This document shows positions 17,241-24,783 of a stretch of DNA of 64,000 nucleotides, in pieces. Under the pieces are notes generated by a model. The model ran no database searches and was not told where the DNA came from. It worked only from the letters and a program-made list of their open reading frames with translations. Both the position numbers and the translations under genes were made by a program. This stretch comes from CANJIV01 sp046330225 (GTDB taxonomy: Bacteria; Actinomycetota; Thermoleophilia; Solirubrobacterales; Solirubrobacteraceae), in assembly GCA_046330225.1 (NCBI GenBank), contig JAXLTD010000003.1, positions 124,001 through 188,000 on the forward strand, read 5' to 3'. The stretch's first letter is position 1. Every line of letters begins with the position of its first letter.

Positions 17241-18300
17241 GCGCCGCTCCCGCCGGCTCGCGCAGCGGCGCCGAGGCGAACTCGGCCATCCCCGCGGCGA
17301 AGTCCTCCTGGGCGCGGAAGCCGAGCCCGGCGGCGGCGCGATCGGGGGACGCGACGACGTGGCGCACGTCGCCGAGCCGGTACTCGCCGGTCACCCGCGG
17401 CGCCGGCGCGCCCGGCCCGGCCGCCGCGGCCAGCCCGGCCGCGACGTCGCCGACAGTCCGCGCCGTCCCGCTCGCCACGTTGTAGGTGCCCCGGGCGGCA
17501 GCCCCGGCCGTCAGCGCGAGCACGTTCGCCCGGGCCACGTCGCGCACGTGGACGAAGTCGCGCCGCTGGCCGCCGTCCTCGAAGACCCGCGGCGCCTCGC
17601 CGGCGGCCAGCGCGCTGCGGAAGATGCTCGCGACGCCGGCGTAGGGCGTGTCTCGGGGCATCCGCGGTCCGTAGACGTTGTGGTAGCGCAGCGTCGTGAG
17701 CGGCGTGCCGCGTTCACGGGCGAACACGGCGCACAGGTGCTCCTGGTGCAGCTTGGTTGCCGCGTAGGCGTTGCGCGGATCGGGGGGCGCGTCCTCCGGG
17801 ACCAGGCCCGGCGCGAGGTCGGCTCCGCAGCGGGGGCAGCGCGGCTCGAAGCGGCCGGCCCGCAGGTCGGCCTCGGACCGCGGCGGGGCCGGCACGGCTC
17901 CGTGGCGCGGGCAGGCGTAGCGGCCCTCGCCGTAGACGACCATGCTGCTCGCCAGCACGAGCGGGCCGTCGAACCGCCGCTCGGCGGCGGCCCGCAGCAG
18001 CTCGGCAGTGCCGAGCCCGTTGTGGGCCACGTAGTCCGGCAGGTCCGCGAGGTCGGCACCCAGTCCCACCATCGCCGCCTGGTGGCAGATCGCGTCGGCT
18101 CCGTCCACGGCCCGACGGACCGTGTCGCGGTCGCGCACGTCGCCCCAGACGGTCTCGGCGGCCGGGTTGAGGTAGTCGGGTGCCGCGGCGTGGGCCGCCG
18201 GAAGCAGCGCGTCCAGGACGCGCACGTCGTGGCCGGCGCCGACGAGGAGGTCGACGACGTGAGATCCGATGAAGCCGGCGCCGCCGGTGACGAGGATCAC
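17233..18300 (-). CDS. NAD-dependent sugar epimerase/dehydratase with zinc-ribbon-like insert
   Basis: A 355-aa extended SDR protein: VTGGAGFIGSHVVDLL for NAD binding, SSMVVYGEG, catalytic YAATK (Tyr179, Lys183) and RYHNVYGPRMP. Between the Ser region and the Tyr lies an insert with C130-P-R-H133 and C155-P-R-C158, a Cx2H...Cx2C pattern that could bind zinc. Likely acts on a nucleotide sugar for the surrounding glycoconjugate cluster. GTG start overlaps the upstream gene stop by 4 bp (GTGA). Confidence 0.88.
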   Translation of the reverse strand: MILVTGGAGFIGSHVVDLLVGAGHDVRVLDALLPAAHAAAPDYLNPAAETVWGDVRDRDTVRRAVDGADAICHQAAMVGLGADLADLPDYVAHNGLGTAELLRAAAERRFDGPLVLASSMVVYGEGRYACPRHGAVPAPPRSEADLRAGRFEPRCPRCGADLAPGLVPEDAPPDPRNAYAATKLHQEHLCAVFARERGTPLTTLRYHNVYGPRMPRDTPYAGVASIFRSALAAGEAPRVFEDGGQRRDFVHVRDVARANVLALTAGAAARGTYNVASGTARTVGDVAAGLAAAAGPGAPAPRVTGEYRLGDVRHVVASPDRAAAGLGFRAQEDFAAGMAEFASAPLREPAGAAHG

Positions 18301-19235
18301 GGGCGCACCGTCCGGATCTCGGTGCCGGTGGAGTAGGCCAGCCGCCCGCCGGCCAGGCGGGCCACACCGAGCCGGCAGTCGCGGGCCAGCGGCGGGCCGG
18401 GCGCCGGGGCGGCCTGGCCGCCCGGCCCGACGCGGTAGCGCAGGAGCAGCCCGGACCGCACGCCGCAGACCGCGATCGCGCCCGCCGAGATCGCCGCGGT
18501 CCCCGACGGCGCCGTGCCGGCGGGCAGCGCGGCCGTCCGGGCCGGCACGGCGCCGCGGTCCCCGCGGGCGAGGCGCTCGGGGGCACGGCCCGCCGAGTTG
18601 TCGGCCACCCAGATGGCGCCGCCGGGCAGGACGGCGAAGGCGAACGGGTTGTTCCAGCCCGACGAGAGCGTGCCCGGGCGCTGGCCCGGCCCGGCGTCGG
18701 GGTCCAGGGACAGGAGCTTGCCGTTCGGGGCCGCGGGGTCGGGCACGCGGGCGCGGTCCTGCAGGTCGCCGACGCCCAGCACGAGGCGCCCGTCCGCGGT
18801 GAGCGCGAGGTGCCCGCCGTTCGCGAGCGTGGCGCTGCGCGGGCCCCGCCAGACCAGCTGCACCGGGCCGGGGGACACCTGGCCGACCAGCAGGCGCCGG
18901 CCTGCGTCCGGGGCCGTCCAGGCGGCGAACGTGCGGCCGCGGCGGTCGACGGCCAGGCCGAGCAGCCCGCGCTGCCCGGCCGCGGAGACGGCGACCCGGG
19001 CCACAGCCGGCCCGGGGCGCGCTCCGGCCCGCAGGTCGCGGATCCGGCCGGAGCGGCGCTCTCCGACGCGCAGGCCCCCGCCCGGCAGCGGCGCCATGGC
19101 GGCGACGTCCGGGACGGCAGCCAGCCCGGCGCTCGGAGGCACCGGGGCGGAGGCGGGCCCGGATCCGGCGGCCCCGCATCCGGCGCCCACGGCAGCGAGG
19201 GCAGCGAGCGCCGCCGCGGCGCCGGGGGTCACCAT
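18297..19235 (-). CDS. exported PQQ-type sugar dehydrogenase-like beta-propeller protein
   Basis: A 312-aa protein with an N-terminal export signal ending in VGAGCGAAGSG, possibly a lipoprotein cysteine though the lipobox is weak. The body has repeats typical of glucose/sorbosone dehydrogenase propellers: GLRVGERRSGRI, RGLLGLAVDRRG, ANGGHLALTADGRLVLGVGD, GKLLSLDPDA and SSGWNNPFAFAVLPGGAIWVADN. It is shorter than usual, so enzymatic activity is uncertain. Overlaps both neighbours in the minus-strand operon. Confidence 0.75.
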   Translation of the reverse strand: MVTPGAAAALAALAAVGAGCGAAGSGPASAPVPPSAGLAAVPDVAAMAPLPGGGLRVGERRSGRIRDLRAGARPGPAVARVAVSAAGQRGLLGLAVDRRGRTFAAWTAPDAGRRLLVGQVSPGPVQLVWRGPRSATLANGGHLALTADGRLVLGVGDLQDRARVPDPAAPNGKLLSLDPDAGPGQRPGTLSSGWNNPFAFAVLPGGAIWVADNSAGRAPERLARGDRGAVPARTAALPAGTAPSGTAAISAGAIAVCGVRSGLLLRYRVGPGGQAAPAPGPPLARDCRLGVARLAGGRLAYSTGTEIRTVRP

Positions 19236-20587
19236 GGGGACCTCGTGGCGGCGGCCAGCACGAGCGCCGTGGCGGCCTGGGCGGCGAGCCAGCCGCGGCG
19301 CGGGCGCCCTCCGGCGCCGGCCAGGGCCGCCGTGGCAAGCAGGATCCACGGCACGAACGGCAGCCAGATCCGCTCGGTTTCGCCGCGGGAGAGGCCGCTG
19401 AGGTCGGCGAGCGCGATGGCGGCGGCGGCGCTGCCGCACAGCCACCAGAGCCGCCGGTCGCGCAGGGCCGCCAGCCCGGCCGCCGCGGCCGGCCCGGCCG
19501 CGACCGCGAAGGCGGCGACGTTCACGAGCAGGAAGACGCCGTAGGGACGCCGGCTCGCGACGCCGGCCGCATAGAGGTCGCGGGTGACGGCCAGCCCGTC
19601 CAGCCACCAGAAGCCGGCCAGCGCCGCCGCCCCGAGCACCGCGGCGGCCCCGGCGCCCGCCACGGCCAGCAGCGCCGGCCGGCGGGTGGCGACGGCGATG
19701 GCCACGACCACCAGGCCCAGCGGCACCACGCCGTACGAGCCCAGGAGCGCCGCGCCAAGCAGAAGGCCCCCGGCTCCTGCGGCGAGGCCCGCCCGCCGGC
19801 CGGTGGCCGCGCACGCCACGGCGAAGGCGGCGATGCCCGCCGCCGAGACGCCGAGGTAGGCCGCATCGGCCGACGTGGCGATCCACAGCGCCGCGGGCGC
19901 CAGGGCCGCGAACGGCGCAGCGGCCCGCGCTCGGCCCGGCCCGGCGAGGGCCTTGGCGGCGACGAGCGCGGCGGGGGCGGCCAGCGCCCCGAACAGGATC
20001 ACGGCAAGCGCCAGTGGCCGCGATCCGCCGAGCCCGGCCTGGTCGAGCGCCCACGCGCCGAGCAGGAAGCCGGGCGGATGGCCTTTCGTGTGCGTCGCAT
20101 ACTCGGGCAGGCGCTCGGCGAACGTCCGCAGGAACGCGGCGGGGGACCCCACTCGGGGAAGGTCGTGCAGGTACTCGTAGCGGGACTCGAGCGGCGCCGA
20201 CACGGCGTCGGGCCCGTCCGCGGCAGCCAGCAGGAGGGGCCACGCCGCGGCCAGCCCGTACACCGAGGCGAGCAGCCCGCGCCACGGCAGCCGAACGGCG
20301 AGGGCCGGCCCGGCCGCCACGGTCGCGGCAGCCAGGGCCACGGCGCCGGCGAGCCGCCAGGACGGGTGCCAGTCCAGCGTCCCGGCCAGGGGCGGATTCC
20401 CAATGTGGATCCGGAAGTCGGCATCCCGGAGCGGGCCGAGGAGCGCCCGGGCGGCGGCGACCGTTCCGGCCCAGGCCGCCACGCCCGCGGCAGGGGCTGC
20501 CCAGTCCGCGGCGAGGGCGCGGGCTGGGCGCAGGCTGGCGGGCCGCCGGGAGGCGAGGGCGGCGTCGGCGGGCACGGGCACGGGCAC
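19229..20587 (-). CDS. polytopic membrane protein, possible glycosyltransferase
   Basis: About 452 aa with some ten to eleven hydrophobic helices and conserved soluble loops (RDADFRIHIGNPPLAGTLDWHP; YATHTKGHPPGFLLG). The pattern is like GT-C membrane glycosyltransferases, but no decisive catalytic motif is recognised. The GTG at 20587 is preferred over the ATG at 20632 because a TACGGT box ends 6 nt before it. First gene of the minus-strand arm, divergent from the GT2 gene. Confidence 0.75.
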   Translation of the reverse strand: MPVPVPADAALASRRPASLRPARALAADWAAPAAGVAAWAGTVAAARALLGPLRDADFRIHIGNPPLAGTLDWHPSWRLAGAVALAAATVAAGPALAVRLPWRGLLASVYGLAAAWPLLLAAADGPDAVSAPLESRYEYLHDLPRVGSPAAFLRTFAERLPEYATHTKGHPPGFLLGAWALDQAGLGGSRPLALAVILFGALAAPAALVAAKALAGPGRARAAAPFAALAPAALWIATSADAAYLGVSAAGIAAFAVACAATGRRAGLAAGAGGLLLGAALLGSYGVVPLGLVVVAIAVATRRPALLAVAGAGAAAVLGAAALAGFWWLDGLAVTRDLYAAGVASRRPYGVFLLVNVAAFAVAAGPAAAAGLAALRDRRLWWLCGSAAAAIALADLSGLSRGETERIWLPFVPWILLATAALAGAGGRPRRGWLAAQAATALVLAAATRSPW

Positions 20588-20593
20588 GGGGCC

Positions 20594-20599
20594 ACCGTA
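20594..20599 (-). promoter_or_regulatory. -10 element TACGGT of the minus-strand glycan arm
   Basis: On the minus strand TACGGT is followed after 6 nt by GTG (20587). Between the divergent arms, TCGCAAGGG (20637-20645) and TCGTAAGGG (20659-20667) form an imperfect direct repeat that could be an operator. Confidence 0.5.
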
Positions 20600-20675
20600 G
20601 GGCCGCTGCCGCCCCGTCCGGCCCGCGTTCACCGAATCGCAAGGGCCCGTTCCCCGGTTCGTAAGGGGGCGCGCC

Positions 20676-20681
20676 TAGCGT
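20676..20681 (+). promoter_or_regulatory. -10 element TAGCGT of the GT2 operon
   Basis: TAGCGT ends 6 nt before the ATG at 20688; no Shine-Dalgarno sequence. Confidence 0.55.
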
Positions 20682-20687
20682 GGCCGC

Positions 20688-21332
20688 ATGCCCGAGGTGA
20701 TCCTCCCCGTCCTCGACGAGGCCCAGGCGCTGCCGGGCGTGCTGGCGGCGATTCCCGCCGGCTACGAGCCGCTCGTGGTCGACAACGGCTCGAGCGACGG
20801 CTCCGGAGACCTCGCCCGCCGCCTCGGGGCCCGCGTCGTTGCCGAGCCTCGGCGCGGGTTCGGCGCGGCCTGCGATGCCGGCCTGCGCGCCGCTCGGGCC
20901 GACCTCGTCTGCTTCATGGATGCCGACGGGTCCCTGGACCCCCGCCAGCTCCCGGCGGTGGCCGGGCCGGTGGCCGCCGGCGCGGCCGACCTCGTCCTGG
21001 GCGCCCGCCAGCCGGCGCCGGGAGCGTGGCCGGCCCATGCCCGCCTGGCGAACCGGGCCCTCGCCCGCGAGCTGCGCCGCCGCACGGGCGCCGGCCTGCA
21101 CGACCTCGGCCCGATGCGGGCCGGGCTCCGTGAGGCGCTGCTTTCGCTCGGCATCGCCGACCGGCGCTGCGGTTACCCGCTCGAGATGGTGCTGCGGGCG
21201 GCCCGGGCGGGCTGGCGCATCGAGGAGCGGCCGGTCGACTACCGCCCGCGGGCCGGCGGCCGGTCGAAGGTCACCGGCACGGTGCGGGGCACGGCGCGGG
21301 CCGTGCGGGACATGGCGGCGGCACTGGCATGA
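20688..21332 (+). CDS. family 2 glycosyltransferase
   Basis: A 214-aa GT-A enzyme: PVLDEAQALPGVLAAIP, VVDNGSSDGSGDLA, FMDADGSLDPRQLP (DxD-like), and DYRPRAGGRSKVTGT at the end, as in dolichol-phosphate-mannose-synthase-like GT2 proteins. There are no transmembrane helices, so it acts at the cytosolic face on a nucleotide sugar. Leads a three-gene plus-strand operon with 4-bp overlaps and is divergent from the membrane-protein arm. Confidence 0.9.
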   Translation: MPEVILPVLDEAQALPGVLAAIPAGYEPLVVDNGSSDGSGDLARRLGARVVAEPRRGFGAACDAGLRAARADLVCFMDADGSLDPRQLPAVAGPVAAGAADLVLGARQPAPGAWPAHARLANRALARELRRRTGAGLHDLGPMRAGLREALLSLGIADRRCGYPLEMVLRAARAGWRIEERPVDYRPRAGGRSKVTGTVRGTARAVRDMAAALA

Positions 21333-21982
21333 CCGCTGCCGCAGCCGCGCTCATCGTGATCGCCAAGGCGCCCGTCCCCGGCCGGAGCAAGACTCGGCTC
21401 TGTCCGCCCTGCACGCCCGGCCAGGCTGCCGCGCTGGCCGACGCGGCGCTGCGCGACACGCTGGCCGCCGCGCTCGCCGCTCCCGCGGCGCGCCGCATCC
21501 TCGCCCTCGACGGCGCCCCCGGCCCCTGGCTGCCGCGCGGCTTCGACCTCGTCCCGCAGCCGGCGGGCGGCCTCGACGTGCGGATCGCGGCGGCGTTCGC
21601 GGCCGCCGCCGGGCCGGCGCTCCTCATCGGCATGGACACCCCGCACGTGCCGGTTCCCTGGCTGGCCAGCGGCCTGCGCTCGATCGGCTCCGGCGGCGCC
21701 GACGCCGTGCTCGGTCCCTCGCCGGACGGCGGCTACTGGGCCCTCGGGCTCCGGAGGCCGGACCCGCGCGCGGTGCTCGGCGTGCCGATGAGCACGGCCC
21801 GCACGGGGCAGGCCCAGCGCGACCGGCTGCGCCAGCTGGGCCTGCGCTGCGGTGCGCTTCCGGCGCTGCGCGACGTCGACCGGTTCCCCGACGCGCTGGC
21901 CGCGGCCGCGGCGATGGCGCCGGCGGCGTCCTTCCCGCGGGCGGTCGCTGACCTCGGTGCGGGCCGGGAGGCCGCCGCGTGA
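21329..21982 (+). CDS. DUF2064 / TIGR04282-type glycosyltransferase-like protein
   Basis: A 217-aa GT-A-fold protein with IVIAKAPVPGRSKTRL at the N-terminus, LIGMDTPHVP (acidic metal site) and VLGPSPDGGYWALGL. The family looks like nucleotidyltransferases/glycosyltransferases and often sits next to GT2 genes, as here. Biochemical role is not established. ATG overlaps the GT2 stop by 4 bp; its own stop overlaps the methyltransferase gene by 4 bp. Confidence 0.88.
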   Translation: MTAAAAALIVIAKAPVPGRSKTRLCPPCTPGQAAALADAALRDTLAAALAAPAARRILALDGAPGPWLPRGFDLVPQPAGGLDVRIAAAFAAAAGPALLIGMDTPHVPVPWLASGLRSIGSGGADAVLGPSPDGGYWALGLRRPDPRAVLGVPMSTARTGQAQRDRLRQLGLRCGALPALRDVDRFPDALAAAAAMAPAASFPRAVADLGAGREAAA

Positions 21983-22698
21983 CCGCGGCGACCGCGGCCC
22001 GGCCTGCCGTCGACCTCTACGGCGACGCCCTGCGCGATGCCGTGGCGGCACGGGGCGCGCGCCACCGCGCCGCAACCACCGACGGCGAACCGGTGCCGTT
22101 CGACGTCGGCCGCTGGATCGGGGCGACGACGCCGGCCGACGACCGTGCGCTGGCCGGCCTCGCGGGGCCGGTGCTCGATGTCGGCTGCGGCCCGGGGCGG
22201 CATCTGCTCGCCCTGCTCGCCGCCGGCGTGCCGGCGTTCGGGATCGACATCGCCCCGGCCGCGGTCGCCCTCGCCCGGCGGCGCGGCGCCCGGGCGGCGC
22301 GGGCCTGCGTGTTCGGCCCGGTGCCGGGGGCCGGCCGCTACGGCGCCGCGCTGCTGCTGGACGGGAACGTCGGAATCGGCGGCGACCCGGCCGCGCTCCT
22401 GCGCCGCGTGCGCGCGCTGCTCGTCCCGTCCGGCATGGTGCTGGCGGAGCTCGAGGCTCCGGGCGCTGGCCTGCGCCGTGCCTCGGTGCGCCTGCGGGGC
22501 CCCGGCGGGGCGGTGAGCGCGCCGTTCCCGTGGGCGCGGGTCGGCGCCGAGGCAATCGGTCCGGCTGCGGCGGCTGCGGGCCTGGCCCTGGCCGCCCGCT
22601 GGGAGGACGGCGGTCGCTGGTTCGCGCGCCTGGCCCCGCTACCCTCGGAGCCATGCCCGCGGCCGCCGACGACCTCGAGCTGCACCGCCTGCGGCTGA
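21979..22698 (+). CDS. class I SAM-dependent methyltransferase
   Basis: A 239-aa methyltransferase with SAM loop VLDVGCGPGRHLLAL and acidic GIDIAPAAVALARRRGA. The N-terminus contains DLYGDALRDAV and the C-terminal region WEDGGRWFARLAPLP. The last 15 residues run 46 bp into yceD in another frame, so either a long overlap or an unnoticed base error shifts the true stop. Third gene of the GT2-DUF2064 operon; target probably a sugar or lipid intermediate, by context only. Confidence 0.85.
   Translation: MTAATAARPAVDLYGDALRDAVAARGARHRAATTDGEPVPFDVGRWIGATTPADDRALAGLAGPVLDVGCGPGRHLLALLAAGVPAFGIDIAPAAVALARRRGARAARACVFGPVPGAGRYGAALLLDGNVGIGGDPAALLRRVRALLVPSGMVLAELEAPGAGLRRASVRLRGPGGAVSAPFPWARVGAEAIGPAAAAAGLALAARWEDGGRWFARLAPLPSEPCPRPPTTSSCTACG
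22640..22645 (+). promoter_or_regulatory. -10 element TACCCT of yceD
   Basis: TACCCT lies inside the end of the methyltransferase gene and ends 7 nt before the yceD ATG at 22653, suggesting a separate leaderless promoter for the yceD-rpmF-plsX core operon. Confidence 0.5.
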
Positions 22699-23177
22699 CC
22701 TCCGGCGAGGGACGCCGCTTCGACCTCGAGGTCGCCGCGCCGTCCTTCTCCTTCGGCGGCGAGCCCTACGCCGTGGTCCCCGCGCGCATCCCGGTGCGCC
22801 TCGACGTGACTCGCACGACCGGCAGCGGCTACGCGCTGCGGCTGCGGTTCTCGGCGGCGCTGGAGGGCCCGTGCATGCGGTGCCTCGAGCCCGCGGCGCC
22901 CGCATTCGAGGTCGACGCCCGCGAGGTGGACCAGCCTGGGGGCGGGGACGAGCTCTCCAGCCCCTACGTCCAGGACGGGGTCCTGGACCTGCGCGGATGG
23001 GCGCGTGACGCGCTCGGGCTGGCGCTGCCGGCCCAGATCCTCTGCCGCCCGGACTGCGCCGGCCTGTGCCCGGAGTGCGGGGCGAACCTCAACGAGGCCG
23101 GCCCAGGGCACCGTCACGACCCGCCGCCGGATCCCCGCTGGGCTGCGCTGCGCGGGCTCGATCTCGGCGGCGAGTGA
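22653..23177 (+). CDS. yceD: YceD family protein (DUF177)
   Basis: A 174-aa DUF177 protein. Members are linked to 23S rRNA/50S biogenesis and nearly always precede rpmF, as here. Zinc-type cysteines are visible: CMRCLEP in the middle and CRPDCAGLCPECGANLNE near the C-terminus. The plant and bacterial homologues have the same LCxPxCxGLCPxCG tail. Overlaps the preceding methyltransferase gene by 46 bp. Confidence 0.92.
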   Translation: MPAAADDLELHRLRLTSGEGRRFDLEVAAPSFSFGGEPYAVVPARIPVRLDVTRTTGSGYALRLRFSAALEGPCMRCLEPAAPAFEVDAREVDQPGGGDELSSPYVQDGVLDLRGWARDALGLALPAQILCRPDCAGLCPECGANLNEAGPGHRHDPPPDPRWAALRGLDLGGE

Positions 23178-23202
23178 CGCGCCCCGGCCGGCGCCGCGCT
23201 GC

Positions 23203-23208
23203 TACCCT
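23203..23208 (+). promoter_or_regulatory. -10 element TACCCT of rpmF
   Basis: TACCCT ends 11 nt before the rpmF ATG at 23220; only a very short leader is possible. Confidence 0.45.
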
Positions 23209-23219
23209 CCACCGCTCCC

Positions 23220-23426
23220 ATGGCCGTCCCCAAGCAAAAGCAAGCCAAGGCCCGCACGCGCAAGCGCCGCGCCCAGCACAAGATGGCCGCGCCCGCGTTC
23301 AACGCGTGCCCCCAGTGCCACAGCCCGCGTCGCCCGCACCGCGTCTGCCCGGTCTGCGGCCACTACGCCGGACGTGAGGCCGTATCCGTCCCGGACGGGC
23401 ACGGCCACGACCACGACCACAGCTAG
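23220..23426 (+). CDS. rpmF: 50S ribosomal protein L32
   Basis: A 68-aa L32: MAVPKQKQAKARTRKRRAQH at the N-terminus, then a zinc-binding CPQCH...CPVCGHY (Cx2C...Cx2C), so this is the zinc-containing (C+) form. The C-terminus is extended by an unusual His/Asp-rich tail (DGHGHDHDHS) that could bind metal. Sits between yceD and plsX, the standard order. Confidence 0.97.
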   Translation: MAVPKQKQAKARTRKRRAQHKMAAPAFNACPQCHSPRRPHRVCPVCGHYAGREAVSVPDGHGHDHDHS

Positions 23427-23436
23427 GTTCCGGGCC

Positions 23437-24468
23437 GTGGACCGGCCGATCACCGTCGCTGTCGATGCCAACGGAGCCGATCTCGGCCCCGCCGAGGTGG
23501 CCGCCGGCGCCGCGCTCGCGGCCGCCCAAGGCGTCCACAGCCTGATCTACGGCCCGGCAGCCGAGATCGGCGAGGTGCCCGAGGGCGTCACGGTCGTCGA
23601 CGCGCCGGTCTCGATCGCCAAGGCCGCCGACCCGGCCCACGCCGTCCGCCGCACGCCGGACGCCTCGATCGTCCAGGCCACGCAGGCCGTCGCGGCCGGC
23701 GAGGCTGACGCGCTCGTGGCCGGCGGCTCGACCGGCTCGGCGCTCGCCGCAGGCCTCTTCTTCCTCAAGCGCGGATCCGGCATCTACCGGCCGGCGCTGG
23801 CGCTCCCGATGCCGGTGCCCGGCGCCCCGGTCACCCTGCTCGACGTGGGGGCGAACGTCGAGGTCCGTGCCGAGCACCTCGTCCAGTTCGCCTTCATGGG
23901 CGCCGCCTTCGCGCGCTCGGTGATGCAGATCGAGCGGCCGCGCGTGGCGCTCCTGTCCAACGGCGAGGAGCCGACGAAGGGCACCCCGCTCGTCGTCGAG
24001 ACTCACGCCCTCCTGCGCGAGCGCCTGGGCGACCGGGCCGGGATCATGGATTTCGTCGGGAACATCGAGGGCACGCAGGTCACCGCGGGCGCCGCCGACG
24101 TCGTGGTCACGGACGGGTTCACCGGCAACGTCGCCCTCAAGCTCATGGAGGGCGTGTCGGGCATGATCCTCGGCGCGATCCGGGATCGGGCCGAGTCGTC
24201 GGCCCGCGCCAAGGCCGGCGGCGCGCTCCTGCGGCCGGCGCTCCGCGAGCTGCGCGACGAGATCGATCCCGAGGGCCCCGGCGGGGCCTACCTGCTGGGC
24301 TTGCGCCACCTGGCCGTCGTCCCGCACGGGCGGTTCACCCGCACCGGCTTCTCCCGGGCGATCGAGCTCGCCGCCCGCGGCGTGCGCGAGGACGTGGTGG
24401 GGCGCACGCACGCCGCCCTGGACGAGGCCGGCGCGCTCCGCACGGCGCCGGCGCCGGCGGCCGGCTAG
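23437..24468 (+). CDS. plsX: phosphate acyltransferase PlsX
   Basis: A 343-aa enzyme that makes acyl-phosphate from acyl-ACP for phospholipid synthesis. Visible signatures: VAVDANGADLGP (consensus DAMGGDxAP, here Met to Asn), GGSTGSALAAGLFFLKR, LLDVGANVEVRAEHLVQFA, NGEEPTKGTPLV, DVVVTDGFTGNVALKLMEG and the C-terminal GGAYLLGLRHLAVVPHGR. GTG start at 23437, 10 bp after rpmF. The altered first motif is compatible with the family because the following D-x-x-P is retained. Confidence 0.94.
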   Translation: MDRPITVAVDANGADLGPAEVAAGAALAAAQGVHSLIYGPAAEIGEVPEGVTVVDAPVSIAKAADPAHAVRRTPDASIVQATQAVAAGEADALVAGGSTGSALAAGLFFLKRGSGIYRPALALPMPVPGAPVTLLDVGANVEVRAEHLVQFAFMGAAFARSVMQIERPRVALLSNGEEPTKGTPLVVETHALLRERLGDRAGIMDFVGNIEGTQVTAGAADVVVTDGFTGNVALKLMEGVSGMILGAIRDRAESSARAKAGGALLRPALRELRDEIDPEGPGGAYLLGLRHLAVVPHGRFTRTGFSRAIELAARGVREDVVGRTHAALDEAGALRTAPAPAAG

Positions 24469-24486
24469 GCCGTCCGGTCGCGTGTC

Positions 24487-24492
24487 TAGCGT
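24487..24492 (+). promoter_or_regulatory. -10 element TAGCGT of acpP
   Basis: TAGCGT ends 9 nt before the acpP ATG at 24502. Confidence 0.5.
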
Positions 24493-24501
24493 TCCCTGAC
24501 C

Positions 24502-24780
24502 ATGACCCGGGAGGAGGTCCTCGACCTGATCCGGAACCACCTCGCCGACGAGCTCGAGGTGGCGCCGGACACCATCGGCGAGTCCACGCGCTTTCGCGAG
24601 GACCTCGACGCCGACTCGCTGGACCTCTACACGCTGGTCCAGGAGCTCGAGGACACCTACGGCGTGGCGATCTCCGACGAGGACGCCGCGAAGATCCTCA
24701 CCGTCGGCGCCGCCGTGGATCACATCCTCGCCCACAGCCCGCCTGGCCGCGGCGCCGACGACGACGAGCCGGGGCCCTGA
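24502..24780 (+). CDS. acpP: acyl carrier protein
   Basis: A 92-aa ACP that carries fatty-acyl chains on a phosphopantetheine attached to Ser39 in the motif DLDADSLDLYTL. The acidic helix pattern (EEVLDLIRNHLADELEV, ELEDTYGVAISDEDAAKI) is typical. A 12-residue acidic C-terminal tail extends beyond the usual end. The stop TGA at 24778-24780 is in the same reading frame as the following rnc. Confidence 0.95.
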   Translation: MTREEVLDLIRNHLADELEVAPDTIGESTRFREDLDADSLDLYTLVQELEDTYGVAISDEDAAKILTVGAAVDHILAHSPPGRGADDDEPGP

Positions 24781-24783
24781 GCG

